This document shows, in pieces, positions 34,514-45,800 of a stretch of 64,000 bases of DNA. The notes under the pieces were generated by a model. It searched no databases and was not told the DNA's origin. It was given only the letters and a program-made list of their open reading frames with translations. Every line of letters starts with the position of its first letter. Positions within the stretch are counted from its first letter, which is position 1. The DNA lies in contig NZ_QBUD01000008.1 in assembly GCF_003058085.1 (NCBI RefSeq), forward strand, positions 62,001 to 126,000, read 5' to 3'. The position numbers and the translations under genes were made by a program. The DNA is from Yoonia sediminilitoris. Its GTDB lineage: Bacteria; Pseudomonadota; Alphaproteobacteria; Rhodobacterales; Rhodobacteraceae.

Positions 34514-35806
34514 ATGCATGACATCCGAACCATCCGCGACAATCCTGCTGCATTTGATGCGGCCCTGTCTCGTCGTGGGATTGATGCCATGTCGTCCGAA
34601 ATTCTGGCTCTTGACGAGGCGCGCCGCGCCAAGATCCTTGCTGCCGAAACAGCCCAGGCCGAGGCCAACAAGGCCGCCAAGGAAGTGGGTGCCGCCAAAG
34701 GCCGCGGCGATGACGCCGAATTTGAACGGTTGCGCACACTTGTAGCCGAGAAAAAGGCACAGATCGCCGCCCTGAATGATGAGGCAAAAGCGCAAGATGC
34801 GGCTCTGACTGACCTTTTGATGCGCGTGCCAAACCTGCCCGCCGACGATGTGCCGCAGGGTGCCGACGAAGAAGACAACGTCGAAATCCATCGTTTCGGC
34901 AAGCCGCCCAGCTTCAGCTTTGACCCCAAAGAGCATTACGACATCCCCGGCATCCGCCCCGGTATGGATTTTGAAACTGCTGCAAAACTGTCGGGCAGCC
35001 GCTTTGTCCTGCTATCGGGTGCTGTCGCCCGTCTGCACCGCGCACTGGCGCAGTTCATGCTGGACGTGCATGTCGAAGAACATGGGCTGACAGAAACCAT
35101 CACCCCCGTGCTGGTCCGAGAGGAAATGATGTATGGCACAGGGCAGTTGCCCAAATTCGGCGAGGACAGCTATCAAACCACCAACGGCTGGTGGCTGATC
35201 CCTACGGCGGAAGTGACCCTGACCAACATCGTCAACGGGCTCACGCTTGATGAAAGCTATCTGCCCCGCCGTTATGTGGCCCACACACAATGTTTCCGGT
35301 CCGAGGCAGGGTCAGCCGGGCGCGACACATCGGGCATGTTGCGCCAGCACCAGTTTGAAAAGGTGGAAATGGTCAGCATCACCAAGCCAGAGGATAGCGC
35401 CGCAGAACACCAGCGCATGACCAAATGCGCCGAAGCGATCCTTGAAAAGCTGGAAATCCCCTACCGCACTGTGATCTTGTGTACCGGCGATCTGGGTGCC
35501 GGTATGCGCAAGACCCACGATATCGAAGTCTGGCTGCCGGGGCAAAATACTTACCGCGAAATCGCGTCCGTCTCCGTGGCTGGCGACTATCAGGCCCGCC
35601 GCATGAATGCGCGCTTCAAGCCCGAAGCGGGCGGCAAACCGCAGTTTGTTCATACATTGAACGGGTCAGGCTTGGCCGTCGGGCGCACCCTGATTGCCGT
35701 CGTGGAGAATGGGCAGCAAGAGGACGGTTCCGTTGACCTGCCCGCCGTGTTGCACCCCTACCTGCGCGGCAAGACACGGATCACGGCCGAAGGTGCATTG
35801 ATCTAG
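34514..35806 (+). CDS. serS: Seryl-tRNA synthetase
   Basis: A 430-residue class II synthetase. The N-terminal long coiled coil (about residues 25-105) is rich in Ala, Glu and Lys and binds the tRNA-Ser variable arm. Motif 2 lies in [25 protein letters not shown] and motif 3 in [18 protein letters not shown]. The N-terminus [18 protein letters not shown] is typical. The stop codon shares the palindrome CTAG with the stop codon of the convergent DUF2235 gene. Confidence 0.99.
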   Translation: MHDIRTIRDNPAAFDAALSRRGIDAMSSEILALDEARRAKILAAETAQAEANKAAKEVGAAKGRGDDAEFERLRTLVAEKKAQIAALNDEAKAQDAALTDLLMRVPNLPADDVPQGADEEDNVEIHRFGKPPSFSFDPKEHYDIPGIRPGMDFETAAKLSGSRFVLLSGAVARLHRALAQFMLDVHVEEHGLTETITPVLVREEMMYGTGQLPKFGEDSYQTTNGWWLIPTAEVTLTNIVNGLTLDESYLPRRYVAHTQCFRSEAGSAGRDTSGMLRQHQFEKVEMVSITKPEDSAAEHQRMTKCAEAILEKLEIPYRTVILCTGDLGAGMRKTHDIEVWLPGQNTYREIASVSVAGDYQARRMNARFKPEAGGKPQFVHTLNGSGLAVGRTLIAVVENGQQEDGSVDLPAVLHPYLRGKTRITAEGALI

Positions 35807-37089
35807 GCACTTTCTGCGTCGGAAGCCAGCGGGGCATTGCGCGGCAAATCCCAAGGCCGCGGGCGCATTGTGCTGTCAAGTTCGTGGGTCGGACCACCGT
35901 CACGGGCCACAAGCCAATCGCGGATCGCGGCCGTCTTTGTCTGCGGTTGGTCGCGCAGATCATCCCGCACAAAGTTCAGCGTTTCGGGCCGGTAGCCGGG
36001 GTCGTGCAAAAGCCGGTCAAGCGCGGCCACGGACAGGTTTTCCAGTTCTTTGGGGCCATCGCGTTCTTTCTTGATCGTATTCAACATCGCACCCGACACA
36101 CCTGCCGGACCGAACTTGTTGGTGAGCTTGTCGATGTGCGGGGCAAATCGGTTGGCCACCTTGTCAAATTCCGGCCAGTCGATATCCAGTTGCGCCAGCG
36201 CCGCGCCCTGCGCGATCCAATGCAGGGCCACCGACGACAGGCCAATGCGCGCCCCGCCCCCGCCCACTGACCCGTGATCACCCGGAAACCATTGCTGGGC
36301 ATAGGGTTGCACCTTGTCGTCGCCCACACCTGCGTCGCGGTTCAGAACGCCAATATTTTCCCACGGGGATGCAGGAAAGGTGATCCGCCGTTCATCCGTG
36401 GATATCGCGTGGCGGGCAGATTTGACCGAGCTACTGAGGTCCGCATCATGAAACCTGTATTGCGCATTGAACACCCGCGCGCCGGGCAGAAATGCAGGAA
36501 TGCCAAGCGCCTTGACCGTGTCCCACACGCCCACATAGGCGATCTTGAGGCGGATCGCGTCCGTCTGGCCCTGCGCGCGGCGCCAGTTCAATTCCTTTTC
36601 ACTGGTGGCTGTGCGCGGAGCGAAATCCTTGCGAAAGTGAAAACTGACCGGATCATCAGGATGCGGGCGATGGTCACTGTCAACATAGCGGGCCATGGCA
36701 ACGGGGATTTGATCCAGCTTTGCACGCGACGGGATTCCGCTGGACCGGATCAACCCCGCCAGCGACCGGGCCGCAAAAGCCCCGCGCGAAAAGCCGAAAA
36801 TGTAAATCTCGTCACCCGGCTGATAGGCAAACACAAGGTTCCGGTAGGCCTCTTGAATAATATCCGTCAGCCCCCAGCCCAAGGCCCCGCCAAGGATTCG
36901 GTCCATCTTGCGGCCCAACCATGTATTGCCCCGCCCTGCCCCGACACCGGGCGAGTAAATCACCTGTTGCGGTCGTCCCGCGATGTCATACGGCTTGACG
37001 CAGCGCGATAGCCGCACGACGTTTGTGGGGTTCAGAGCGTCTGGCCTGTTCCAAGTGCCATCAATAAACAAAGCAATACGTTTCATCAT
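35803..37089 (-). CDS. DUF2235 alpha/beta hydrolase (Tle1-like phospholipase fold)
   Basis: A 428-residue cytosolic protein. It starts [12 protein letters not shown] and has the nucleophile elbow [15 protein letters not shown] (GxSxG), the [13 protein letters not shown] segment with the acid residue and a catalytic-type His in [15 protein letters not shown]. The family resembles the Tle1 catalytic domain of type VI effectors, but no type VI or immunity genes are nearby and no secretion signal is seen, so a housekeeping lipase or esterase is more likely. Two ATG codons are in tandem at 37089 and 37086. Confidence 0.88.
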   Translation of the reverse strand: MMKRIALFIDGTWNRPDALNPTNVVRLSRCVKPYDIAGRPQQVIYSPGVGAGRGNTWLGRKMDRILGGALGWGLTDIIQEAYRNLVFAYQPGDEIYIFGFSRGAFAARSLAGLIRSSGIPSRAKLDQIPVAMARYVDSDHRPHPDDPVSFHFRKDFAPRTATSEKELNWRRAQGQTDAIRLKIAYVGVWDTVKALGIPAFLPGARVFNAQYRFHDADLSSSVKSARHAISTDERRITFPASPWENIGVLNRDAGVGDDKVQPYAQQWFPGDHGSVGGGGARIGLSSVALHWIAQGAALAQLDIDWPEFDKVANRFAPHIDKLTNKFGPAGVSGAMLNTIKKERDGPKELENLSVAALDRLLHDPGYRPETLNFVRDDLRDQPQTKTAAIRDWLVARDGGPTHELDSTMRPRPWDLPRNAPLASDAESA

Positions 37090-37196
37090 TCCCCCTCAAC
37101 CACTATGTCCATGCTGTGGGACGGCTGCCATTGTGACAAGTCTGTTTTTCCCCACCGCCGCAGGAACCAAATGACCAAGGAACATATCAGAGCAAT

Positions 37197-37904
37197 ATGA
37201 AAAACATCAAAGCACTCTTGACGCTGATCACGACCGTCACCTTTGTCGTGTCGCCGGCCCTGACAAGCCCTTTCAGCGGTTTCCGGGCCGACCAATTGCC
37301 GATACCCCAGATTGATCCGCCAGTTCAGCCTGCGGGATATGCCTTCGCGATTTGGGGGCTGATATACGGATGGTTGGTTGTCGCTGCGGTCTTTGGTCTT
37401 TGGAAGCGCATAGGCGCGCCGGATTGGGACCATGCCCGCCTGCCGCTCGTCATCAGCCTTGCCGTGGGCACCCCTTGGCTGGCTGTCGCGAACCAGAGCG
37501 CTGTCTGGGCCACGATCATGATCTTCATCATGGCCGCCGCCGCAATCCATGCCCACCTTCGCGCGCCGGCACGAGATCAAGGGTGGTTTGGCATCCCCGT
37601 CGCCATTTATGCGGGCTGGCTGACCGCTGCGTCATTTGTGTCACTGGGAAGCACCGCTGCGGGCTACGGCCTGATCACGGGCGCACAGGGCTGGGCCTAT
37701 GCAGGTATTCTTGGTGCGCTGATCGCCACAACAGCCGTATTCCGCAAAAGCGGCGCAAATGCGTATCGGCTGACAGTGGTCTGGGCCCTCGTCGGGATCA
37801 TTGTGGCCAACGGCACCGAAAACCTGAGCGTCACCGCGCTGGCCGCCTTGGGGATCGTAGCCTTGTTGCTGATCCGGCCTAGCGCTGCGTCGGTGACTTC
37901 TTAA
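37197..37904 (+). CDS. TspO/MBR-like tryptophan-rich membrane protein
   Basis: A 235-residue membrane protein with six to seven hydrophobic helices. The segment [19 protein letters not shown] matches the signature of TspO-like tryptophan-rich sensory proteins (FxxxWxxIY). It is longer than classical TspO (about 160 residues). Tetrapyrrole or sterol binding is a family inference only. Its 3' end overlaps der by 26 bases tail to tail. Confidence 0.82.
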   Translation: MKNIKALLTLITTVTFVVSPALTSPFSGFRADQLPIPQIDPPVQPAGYAFAIWGLIYGWLVVAAVFGLWKRIGAPDWDHARLPLVISLAVGTPWLAVANQSAVWATIMIFIMAAAAIHAHLRAPARDQGWFGIPVAIYAGWLTAASFVSLGSTAAGYGLITGAQGWAYAGILGALIATTAVFRKSGANAYRLTVVWALVGIIVANGTENLSVTALAALGIVALLLIRPSAASVTS

Positions 37905-39336
37905 GGTGCTTTGACAGACGTGACGGTTGCGAAGACTTCTTGTCCTTGTAGGGGTTCTTGTCGCCCTGATCGCGCAGGTACAGCCGGATCGGCGTTCCGG
38001 GCATATCAAAGTCTTCGCGTAAGCCATTGACCAGATAGCGTTTATAGCTTTCCGGCACCAAATCGGGATGTGATGTCATCACAACGAACGCTGGGGGGCG
38101 CGTCTTGACTTGCGTCATATAGCGCATCTTGATGCGCTTGCCGCCCGGCGCAGGTGGCGGGTGCTGTTCCAGCATGCCCACCAGCCAGCGGTTCAGGTGG
38201 GCCGTCGTGACCCGCCTGTTCCAGACGTCATGCGCGCGCATGATCGCCTGCTGCAAACGATCCAGCCCCTTGCCTGTCTTGGCCGACACGGTGACCAGCG
38301 GCGCGCCTTTCAACTGCGGTAAAAGGCGCTCGAACGACTGGCGCAGTGTCTTGAGCTTGTCCTGCTTTTCGTCCTCTGTATCCCACTTGTTGACAGCGAC
38401 GACAACGGCGCGCCCCTCGCGCTCTGCCAGATCGGCAATGCGCAGGTCTTGCTGTTCAAACGGGATTTCCACATCCAGCAAAACGACGACGACTTCAGCA
38501 AATTTGACCGCACGCAGTCCGTCAGAGACCGACAGTTTCTCAAGCTTTTCCTGCACCTTGGCTTTTTTGCGCATGCCTGCCGTGTCAAAGATGCGCATCG
38601 GGACGCCATCCCAGTCCTGCTGGACGGATATCGCATCACGGGTGATTCCGGCTTCTGGCCCTGTCAGCAGGCGCTCTTCACCGATGATTTTATTGATCAG
38701 GGTGGATTTGCCCGCGTTCGGACGACCGACAACAGCAATCTGCAATGGTTTGGCGCGGGTGGGGATGCGCGGTGCGTCCTCGTCTTCATCACCCACGTCC
38801 ACGTCAACTTCGGGGGCGTCGGCTGCGGCGCGTTCCTCGAAATCATTGGCGATGGGGCGCAACACATCAAGCAACTCTCCCATGCCTTCGCCATGTTCGG
38901 CGGACATGCGGATCGGCTCTCCTAGCCCAAGGGCGTAAGCCTCGAGAATCGTGGCATCGGCGGCCTTGCCTTCGCCCTTGTTGGCAGCAAGGATCACATT
39001 GGCGTTTTTCTTGCGCAGAATATCGGCAAAGACCTCATCCGCTGGCAGCACTCCTGCCCGCGCGTCGATCATAAACAGGCAGACATCGGCCATTTCAACA
39101 GCCCGTTCGGTCAAGCGGCGCATGCGGCCTTGCAGGCTGTCATCTGTTGCTTCTTCCAGACCCGCCGAATCAAGGACGGTAAAACGCAGGTCCGCAATGC
39201 GTCCTTCGCCTTCGCGCAAATCACGCGTCACCCCCGGCTGGTCATCGACCAAAGCCAGCTTCTTGCCAACCAAACGGTTGAAAAGAGTGGATTTTCCCAC
39301 GTTGGGACGGCCCACAATGGCAAGGGTAAAACTCAT
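37879..39336 (-). CDS. der: Ribosome assembly GTPase Der (EngA)
   Basis: A 485-residue protein with two tandem GTPase domains and a KH-like C-terminal domain. G1 motifs are [14 protein letters not shown] (about 8-21) and [14 protein letters not shown] (about 208-221); G3 DSAGL and DTAGMRKK; G4 in AANKGEGK and NKWD. The C-terminus is basic ([20 protein letters not shown]). It acts in 50S subunit maturation. Third in the yfgM-bamB-der order also known from Escherichia coli. Confidence 0.98.
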   Translation of the reverse strand: MSFTLAIVGRPNVGKSTLFNRLVGKKLALVDDQPGVTRDLREGEGRIADLRFTVLDSAGLEEATDDSLQGRMRRLTERAVEMADVCLFMIDARAGVLPADEVFADILRKKNANVILAANKGEGKAADATILEAYALGLGEPIRMSAEHGEGMGELLDVLRPIANDFEERAAADAPEVDVDVGDEDEDAPRIPTRAKPLQIAVVGRPNAGKSTLINKIIGEERLLTGPEAGITRDAISVQQDWDGVPMRIFDTAGMRKKAKVQEKLEKLSVSDGLRAVKFAEVVVVLLDVEIPFEQQDLRIADLAEREGRAVVVAVNKWDTEDEKQDKLKTLRQSFERLLPQLKGAPLVTVSAKTGKGLDRLQQAIMRAHDVWNRRVTTAHLNRWLVGMLEQHPPPAPGGKRIKMRYMTQVKTRPPAFVVMTSHPDLVPESYKRYLVNGLREDFDMPGTPIRLYLRDQGDKNPYKDKKSSQPSRLSKHLKKSPTQR

Positions 39337-39387
39337 TTCTCACGGCTCCTGACGCGGTTCAAGCTGTGCAGGTACACCAAACACCGC

Positions 39388-40683
39388 TTAACGGAAAGCG
39401 TGCAATTGCCCTGATTTGCTGACCACGTAAAGCGTCTGGCCCGCAACAACAGGATGCGACGCGGCCCCGCCGGGCAATGCCAATGTCCGCACAAGCGCGC
39501 CAGAGGCAGGGTCAAACTGCCGGATCAGACCGTCGGTTGACGCAACGATCAGCCGACCACCAGCCAAAATCGGGCCATAATGGCCAACGAATTCGCGCTG
39601 CCGCGCTTTGCGCTCGCCCACAATATCGGGCAATGCGACGCGCCAGACAGGCTCACCGCTCTGCGCATCCAAACGCACCAGCTGGCTGATATCATTGATC
39701 AGGAATACCGCGTTCCCGACTGGCCAGACCGGACTGATTGCGCCTTCGGATGCGGTCCAGATCCGTTCGCCGTCAAGCAGGTTTAATGCAGCCGTCCGGC
39801 CACCGAAATTGCCCACATAAACACGCTGCCCATCAATTACAGGGTCGCTGGTGATATCGGTCACAAGTGCTGCGGCGCGGCCCAGCCTGTCACCTGTGAC
39901 CGCGCTGGCCCAGCGACGTTGGCCACCTTGCGGAAAGGTCGCTACGACTTCACCCGATGGAAACGGAAAGACCACGATATTGCCATTTGTGGCAGGTGAC
40001 GCGCTGCCGCTGAAATTGGCCGTCGAGGGGTTGTTGCTTATCTGCCAGCGGATCCGCCCGTTGGTCACATCCAAGGCCCAGCCAGAACTGTCACGGGCCA
40101 CCACATAGACCAGATCACCATTGATTGTTGGCGGTGAAAGTGCAGGCGCGTCAAGGTCCTGTGTCCAGTTGATGGTACCAGTCATGCTGTCCAGCGCGCT
40201 GATGTCGCCAAATCCGGTTGTGACGAAAACCTGACCACCGGCAACCGACACACCCCCGCCAGAGGCATCAGCCCGGTTGTCCAGACCTGTGGGCAGCGTT
40301 CGGGTCCACACCGTCTGGCCCGTAACCGACGTTGCCGTGACCGTTGTACGCGCATCAAGTGTGTAGACAATGCCATCTGCAACGACCGGGTCTGCCGTGA
40401 TTCGGGCGCGCAAACTGTCGCCTTCACCAATCGGAGCCACAAAAGCCGCAGTCAGGCTGGCCCCCAAAGCGGGATGTGAAATCAAATGGTCCGCACCGCC
40501 GTTGCGATGGGTCCAGTCAGCGTTTGCGCGGGCAGCAGGCAGTGACACGTCAGCGACCTGATTGACGAAAACAGGGGCGTCGCGAATATCCAGACGTTCA
40601 CCGGGCAGAATGATTTCTTCTTCGGCGCATCCGGCCAACAGTGCCAACGCAAAACCTGCGCCAATGATTGTTCTGACTGTCAC
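39388..40683 (-). CDS. bamB: BamB-like PQQ beta-propeller lipoprotein
   Basis: An outer-membrane assembly lipoprotein of 431 residues. A lipoprotein signal ends at LALLAGC, and the body contains repeated propeller blades with D-A-x-T/S-G-x-x-x-W patterns such as LDSMTGTINWTQ, DVTNGRIRWQI and LDAQSGEPVWR. GTG 40683 is preferred because AGGA lies 6 bases upstream; another GTG at 40698 would add five residues. The position between a YfgM-like gene and der supports BamB identity. Confidence 0.88.
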   Translation of the reverse strand: MTVRTIIGAGFALALLAGCAEEEIILPGERLDIRDAPVFVNQVADVSLPAARANADWTHRNGGADHLISHPALGASLTAAFVAPIGEGDSLRARITADPVVADGIVYTLDARTTVTATSVTGQTVWTRTLPTGLDNRADASGGGVSVAGGQVFVTTGFGDISALDSMTGTINWTQDLDAPALSPPTINGDLVYVVARDSSGWALDVTNGRIRWQISNNPSTANFSGSASPATNGNIVVFPFPSGEVVATFPQGGQRRWASAVTGDRLGRAAALVTDITSDPVIDGQRVYVGNFGGRTAALNLLDGERIWTASEGAISPVWPVGNAVFLINDISQLVRLDAQSGEPVWRVALPDIVGERKARQREFVGHYGPILAGGRLIVASTDGLIRQFDPASGALVRTLALPGGAASHPVVAGQTLYVVSKSGQLHAFR

Positions 40684-40701
40684 GGCTGGTCCTATCACAT
40701 G

Positions 40702-41358
40702 CTATTCTGTCTGCGTGTCCGGGATTGGCTCTCCCAACGCTACCATCAGCGTTTGCGCGCGATCCCGCAAGTCCCGGCCAACGGCCGCATCTTCAACGAT
40801 GCTTTGCAGGGTTGCGATCGCTGCATCGGCATTGCCCTGATCAAGCTGTGCAAAGGCAATCTGTTCAAGGGCAAGCAGCCGGAACGGCGCGCCCGGCTTT
40901 GCCAGATCTTCAAGACGCGCCAAACGCGCGGCAGAATCATCCGCTGGCAGCAGGGCCGCTTTGAACGCGGCGAGGTCACGGTACATCTGCGGGACATCAG
41001 GGTTCACGGCCAAACCGTCCAGAACAGACATCGCCGCTGCCACATCGCCGTTTTCCTGAAGCGAGGCGGCCTTGAGAAGTTCGACAACAGCAGCACTTGA
41101 CCCTTCGGCGGTCAATGCTGCGATCTGTTCGGTACGGGCGGCTGCATCTTCTTCGTTCAATGCGTCCAGAAGCGCGTCACCGGTCGCCTCCGCAGCCGCG
41201 CGGTCCTGCGCGGCGCGATATTCATTCCAAGCGGCCCCACCGACGATCAGCAGCACAGCAAGTACCCCGATCCATCCATAGCGGCGCAAATACCCATACA
41301 GTTTTTCGCGGCGCACCTCTTCCGTGACTTCTTCGATAAAACCGTCTGTATTGCTCAC
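40702..41358 (-). CDS. YfgM-like tetratricopeptide membrane protein
   Basis: A 218-residue protein with a short cytosolic N-terminus (SNTDGFIEEVTEEVRREKLY), one helix (about 26-46, WIGVLAVLLIVGGAAW) and a TPR-like periplasmic part rich in Ala and Asp. The order with bamB and der matches E. coli yfgM-bamB-der, where YfgM is an ancillary SecYEG-associated chaperone. GTG 41358 is chosen because homologues begin with SNTD; an earlier ATG at 41397 adds 13 residues of poor quality. Confidence 0.83.
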   Translation of the reverse strand: MSNTDGFIEEVTEEVRREKLYGYLRRYGWIGVLAVLLIVGGAAWNEYRAAQDRAAAEATGDALLDALNEEDAAARTEQIAALTAEGSSAAVVELLKAASLQENGDVAAAMSVLDGLAVNPDVPQMYRDLAAFKAALLPADDSAARLARLEDLAKPGAPFRLLALEQIAFAQLDQGNADAAIATLQSIVEDAAVGRDLRDRAQTLMVALGEPIPDTQTE

Positions 41359-41624
41359 CTTGGCCCCCGTTAAACGTCTGCTGGGAAATTCTGTCACGCG
41401 TTCTTATCGTGAAGCTGATACAATGAACAAGTGCCGTCTGTCTGTCGCGGCGTCAACTTCATGCGGCAGTGCAGAAGCGACGCTTGCATCAAAGTCCCGA
41501 AACCGCTATTTTGAACTGAATGGTTTAGTTCAAAAAGCTGATCCGAAACGATCATTACATCGTAAAGATGATACATTAAGCAAACGGGCATCACACGACG
41601 TGATGTCAGCCGAGGGGCAAAATT
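41359..41624. promoter_or_regulatory. Divergent region yfgM-like / RND operon
   Basis: A 266-base AT-richer gap holding both promoters. Around 41520-41580 lie AT-rich segments such as GATCATTACATCGTAAAGATG preceding the efflux genes. No regulator gene is adjacent and no clear operator is seen. Confidence 0.35.
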
Positions 41625-42860
41625 ATGAGAATCATGTCGATCATCAGTGCGGTCGTGGTGTTAGCACTCCTTTATCTGGTTGTTTTCGAACGTGATCGCC
41701 TTCTTGGATTTGCACAAGTCGAGTCTGCCCGCGAAACCGCTGAAACAAGCGAAGTCGCACAGCAAGAACCTGCTGCCACCGCAAAGGGCGCTGTCGGCGT
41801 TGTCGCATTGCGCTCTTTCGCGCAGACAATTGACAGCGCCGTTATTTTGCGGGGCCGGACCGAAGCCGCGCGTCAGGTTACCGTGGCTGCTGAAACCTCT
41901 GGCTTGGTGATTTCAGAGCCCCTGCGCAAAGGTGCGACGGTATCCGTTGGTGAAACGCTGTGCAAACTTGACCCCGGCGCCCGCGAGGCCTCGCTTGCCG
42001 AAGCCCGTGCCAGACTGTTGGAAGCGCAAGGCCGCGTACCTGAAGCACAGGCGGCGGTAGCAGAAGCGAATGCACGTTTGCGCGAGGCCGAGATCAACCT
42101 GAATGCAGCCGCTCAGCTCAGCCAAGATGGCTTTGCGTCAGAGACGCGGCTGGTCAGCGCACAGGCTGCAATGGACGGCGCCAAAGCCGGCGTGCAGCGT
42201 GCGAATTCCGGCGTGGTATCCGCGCAGGCAGGCATCGAAGCCGCTGCCGCCGCAGTTGCGTCAGCCGAACGCGAGATTGACCGTTTGACCATCAGAGCGC
42301 CATTTTCGGGCCTGCTGGAAACCGATACAGCCGAATTGGGATCACTGATGCAGCCCGGCGCCCCGTGTGCGACGATCATCCAGCTGACACCGATCAAGCT
42401 GGTCGGCTTCGTGCCCGAAGCGGACGTGAACAAGATCACTGTCGGGGCGATGGCAGGCGCGCGCCTCTCGACCGGACGCCAAATTCAAGGGCAGGTGACG
42501 TTCTTGTCTCGGAGCGCCGACGACACAACCCGCACCTTCCGGGTCGAAGTGACTGTTCCGAATGATGATCTGTCAATCAGCGACGGGCAGACAGTCGAAA
42601 TCCTTGTCTCCTCAAACGGGCGCGCGGCCCACTTGCTGGCGCAATCCACATTGACACTGGATGACAATGGCGTCCTCGGTGTGCGCACGATCACCCAGGG
42701 AAACATCGCGAAATTCATGCCCGTCACGCTGCTGCGCGACACCGCCGAGGGCGTCTGGGTCACTGACCTGCCCGAGGAGGTTACGATCATTACGATCGGT
42801 CAGGAATTTGTCGTGGACGGAGTCGAAGTCGTGCCGACATATCAGGAGGCAAAAGGATGA
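41625..42860 (+). CDS. RND efflux periplasmic adaptor
   Basis: A 411-residue membrane-fusion protein. One N-terminal helix (about 4-20) anchors it; the barrel-sandwich part has VTVAAETSGLVISEPLRKGATV, then a long Ala-rich coiled coil (about 125-205, EAQAAVAEANARLREAEINL), then beta-barrel and membrane-proximal domains with TIRAPFSGLLE. It links the pump encoded next to an outer-membrane channel; no channel gene is present here. Overlaps the pump by 4 bases. Confidence 0.92.
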   Translation: MRIMSIISAVVVLALLYLVVFERDRLLGFAQVESARETAETSEVAQQEPAATAKGAVGVVALRSFAQTIDSAVILRGRTEAARQVTVAAETSGLVISEPLRKGATVSVGETLCKLDPGAREASLAEARARLLEAQGRVPEAQAAVAEANARLREAEINLNAAAQLSQDGFASETRLVSAQAAMDGAKAGVQRANSGVVSAQAGIEAAAAAVASAEREIDRLTIRAPFSGLLETDTAELGSLMQPGAPCATIIQLTPIKLVGFVPEADVNKITVGAMAGARLSTGRQIQGQVTFLSRSADDTTRTFRVEVTVPNDDLSISDGQTVEILVSSNGRAAHLLAQSTLTLDDNGVLGVRTITQGNIAKFMPVTLLRDTAEGVWVTDLPEEVTIITIGQEFVVDGVEVVPTYQEAKG

Positions 42861-45800
42861 CCGGCCTCGTCGACTGGGCCGCATCACGCGCCCGCATGGT
42901 TCTTGCCTTTATTGCCCTCTCGCTTCTGGCGGGGGGGTTGGCCTATGTCAGCCTGCCAAAGGAAGGCGAGCCGGACATCGAAATTCCAGCGATCTTTGTT
43001 TCTGTCCCCTTCCCCGGCATTTCGGCCGAAGACAGCGAAACACTGCTGGTCAAACCGATGGAAAGCGAACTGTCGGATCTGGACGGGCTGAAAACCATGT
43101 CGTCAACGGCAGCCGAAGGCTATGCAGGTGTGGCGCTTGAGTTCGAATTCGGCTGGGACAAGACCAAGATTCTGGCCGACATCCGCTCTGCCATGAACAA
43201 CGCCGAAGGCCAGTTCCCCGCAGGCGCTGACCAATATTCGATCAACGAAATCAACTTTTCGGAATTCCCGATCATCATCGTGAACCTGACCGGACAGGTG
43301 CCGGAACGGACATTAATCCGCGTTGCCAAAGACTTGCAGGACCGCATCGAAGGGCTTGATGCAGTGTTGGAGGCAGGTCTGGCAGGCACCCGCGACGAAA
43401 TGATCGAAGTTGTCATCGACCCGCTTCGGCTGGAAACCTACAACGTGACCGCGGGCGAGTTGATTGGCGTCGTGACCAATAACAACCTGCTGATCGCCGC
43501 AGGCGAGGTTGAAACCGCCCAAGGCACTTTTGCCGTCAAAATTCCATCGTCGTTCGACGAACCGCGCGACATCTACAGCCTGCCGGTCAAGATCAACGGT
43601 GATCGTGTGATAACCTTGGGCGACCTGGCCACCATCCGACTGACATTCGAAGACCGCGCCGGCACCGCCCGCTTTAACGGGGTGAATTCTGTGGCATTGC
43701 AGGTGGTCAAGCGCAAGGGTTTCAACCTGATCGACACGTCTGCGCTAATCAAGGGAATCGTCGAAGAAGAACGCCAGAACTGGACTCCGGAAGAACAGGC
43801 CGCCATCGAAGTGGGCACATCAAACGACCAGTCGCGCAATGTGGCGTCGATGGTCAGCCAGTTGGAAGGGTCGGTGCTGACAGCGATTGCATTGGTGATG
43901 ATCGTTGTGCTGGCCGCATTGGGCACCCGCCCTGCCCTGCTGGTCGGCTTTGCGATCCCGACGTCGTTCCTGCTGTGCTTCGCGCTGCTGGCGATCATGG
44001 ATATTACGATATCGAATATCGTGATGTTCGGTCTGATTCTGGCTGTGGGAATGTTGGTTGATGGGGCGATTGTTGTCGTCGAATATGCCGACAAGCGCAT
44101 CCGCGAAGGCACCGGCCCGATGCACGCCTATACCGAAGCTGCAAAGCGGATGTTCTGGCCGATCATTTCTTCTACCGCCACAACGCTTTGTGCGTTCCTG
44201 CCAATGCTCTTCTGGCCCGGCGTTCCTGGACAATTCATGGGGATGCTGCCAGTCACATTGATCTTTGTGCTTTGCGCGTCACTTGTTGTGGCCCTGATTT
44301 ACCTGCCGGTTATGGGCGGCGTCACGGGCCGGATGAGCAGGGCTTTCGGCAGATCCTCGGACTGGCTGCGCGCGCGTTTGCCGTGGTTTGTGCGGGCCAT
44401 CCTTGTGGCCCCTGCGATCATGGTCGTGTTTACAGGTGCAATGCTGACCCTCAACCCCGGCTACCTGAGCGGGGAAGATGTCGCCAGAACAGCCTCCTCT
44501 GCGCGGGTGCCGGGCATGATCGTTTTCCTTGTGGGCGCGGTCCTGTTGTCGATCACCGTTGGTGCGGCCACGATTGAACGTGAAGCCAAGACCATCAAGG
44601 CAGGTTATCGACGCACATGGTTCGGCCATCTGATGTATTTCATCACCGGCAACCCGATCATGCCGCTTGTCGCGGTGGGGGCCGTCATCTTTACCGTTGT
44701 GTCGATCTTTGGCTACTTCGGGGCCAACAACAACGGGGTCGAATTCTTTGTCGAATCCGAACCCGAGCAGGCCATCGTCTATGTGCAGGCACGCGGCAAC
44801 CTGAGTTTGCAGGAAAAAGACACGCTACTGAAACAGGCCGAAGCCATCACCCTGGCGCAGCCGGGGATTGAAAGCGTCTTTGCCTTTGCGGGCGATGGCG
44901 GGCTGAATTCAAACACAGGCGGCGCCGAAGGCCCCGCAGATGCCATCGGACAAATTCAGCTTGAGTTGATCCCATGGGAAGAGCGTCCGCGCGTGTCCGA
45001 GCGGACCTGGCTGCTTGGTTTCATTCCATGGACAACCCGGCAGGTTGACCCGGCTTTTGATGGTGATCTGATTATCGCCCAGCTTGAAGAGTCGCTGTCG
45101 GCCCTGCCCGGTATTCGGCTGGAAATCCTGAACCTGTCGCGCGGGCCCGCGTCTGCCAAACCTGTTCACCTGCGCCTGAAAAGCGACAATTGGGATGCGC
45201 TGATTGCGGCCACAAATCAGGCACGCGCAAAGTTTGACGAAACACCCGGTCTGATCACCATCGAAGATTCGCTGCCCCTGCCCGGCATCGACTGGCAGAT
45301 TGACGTCGACGTCGAAAAGGCAGGCCGCTTTGGCGCTGATGTGGCCTCTGTCGGGGCTATGGTGCAGATGGTCACGCGGGGCATCCTGCTGGACACGATG
45401 CGCGTTGACAGCTCTGACGAAGAAATTGACATCAGGGTCCGCCTGCCCGCCGAGGACAGGGTACTGTCCACCCTCGACAGTCTACGCGTGCGCACCAATC
45501 AGGGGTTGATCCCCTTGTCCAACTTCATCACCCGCACCCCTGTCGCCAAGCTGGCCGAAATCAGCCGTGTCGATCAAAAACGCTATTTCGACGTCAAGGC
45601 CGGGGTCGAGGCTGGCCTGCTCAACCTTGTTCACGAAGATGAAACAGTGGCCGTCGTCAAGGTAAAGGATGAAGCGGCCACAGGGATTGACCGCTACGAG
45701 GTTGTCAGCTTGCTGGGCGACACGACCGCCGCTTCGCTTGAGACACTGATAGGCGACGGCGGTTTGAGCGAGGTACCCTTGAACCCCAACGAACGTATCG

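Noticed and set aside
35803-37089. DUF2235 protein as a type VI secretion effector
   Set aside because: No secretion, VgrG or immunity gene is adjacent; the neighbours are housekeeping genes.
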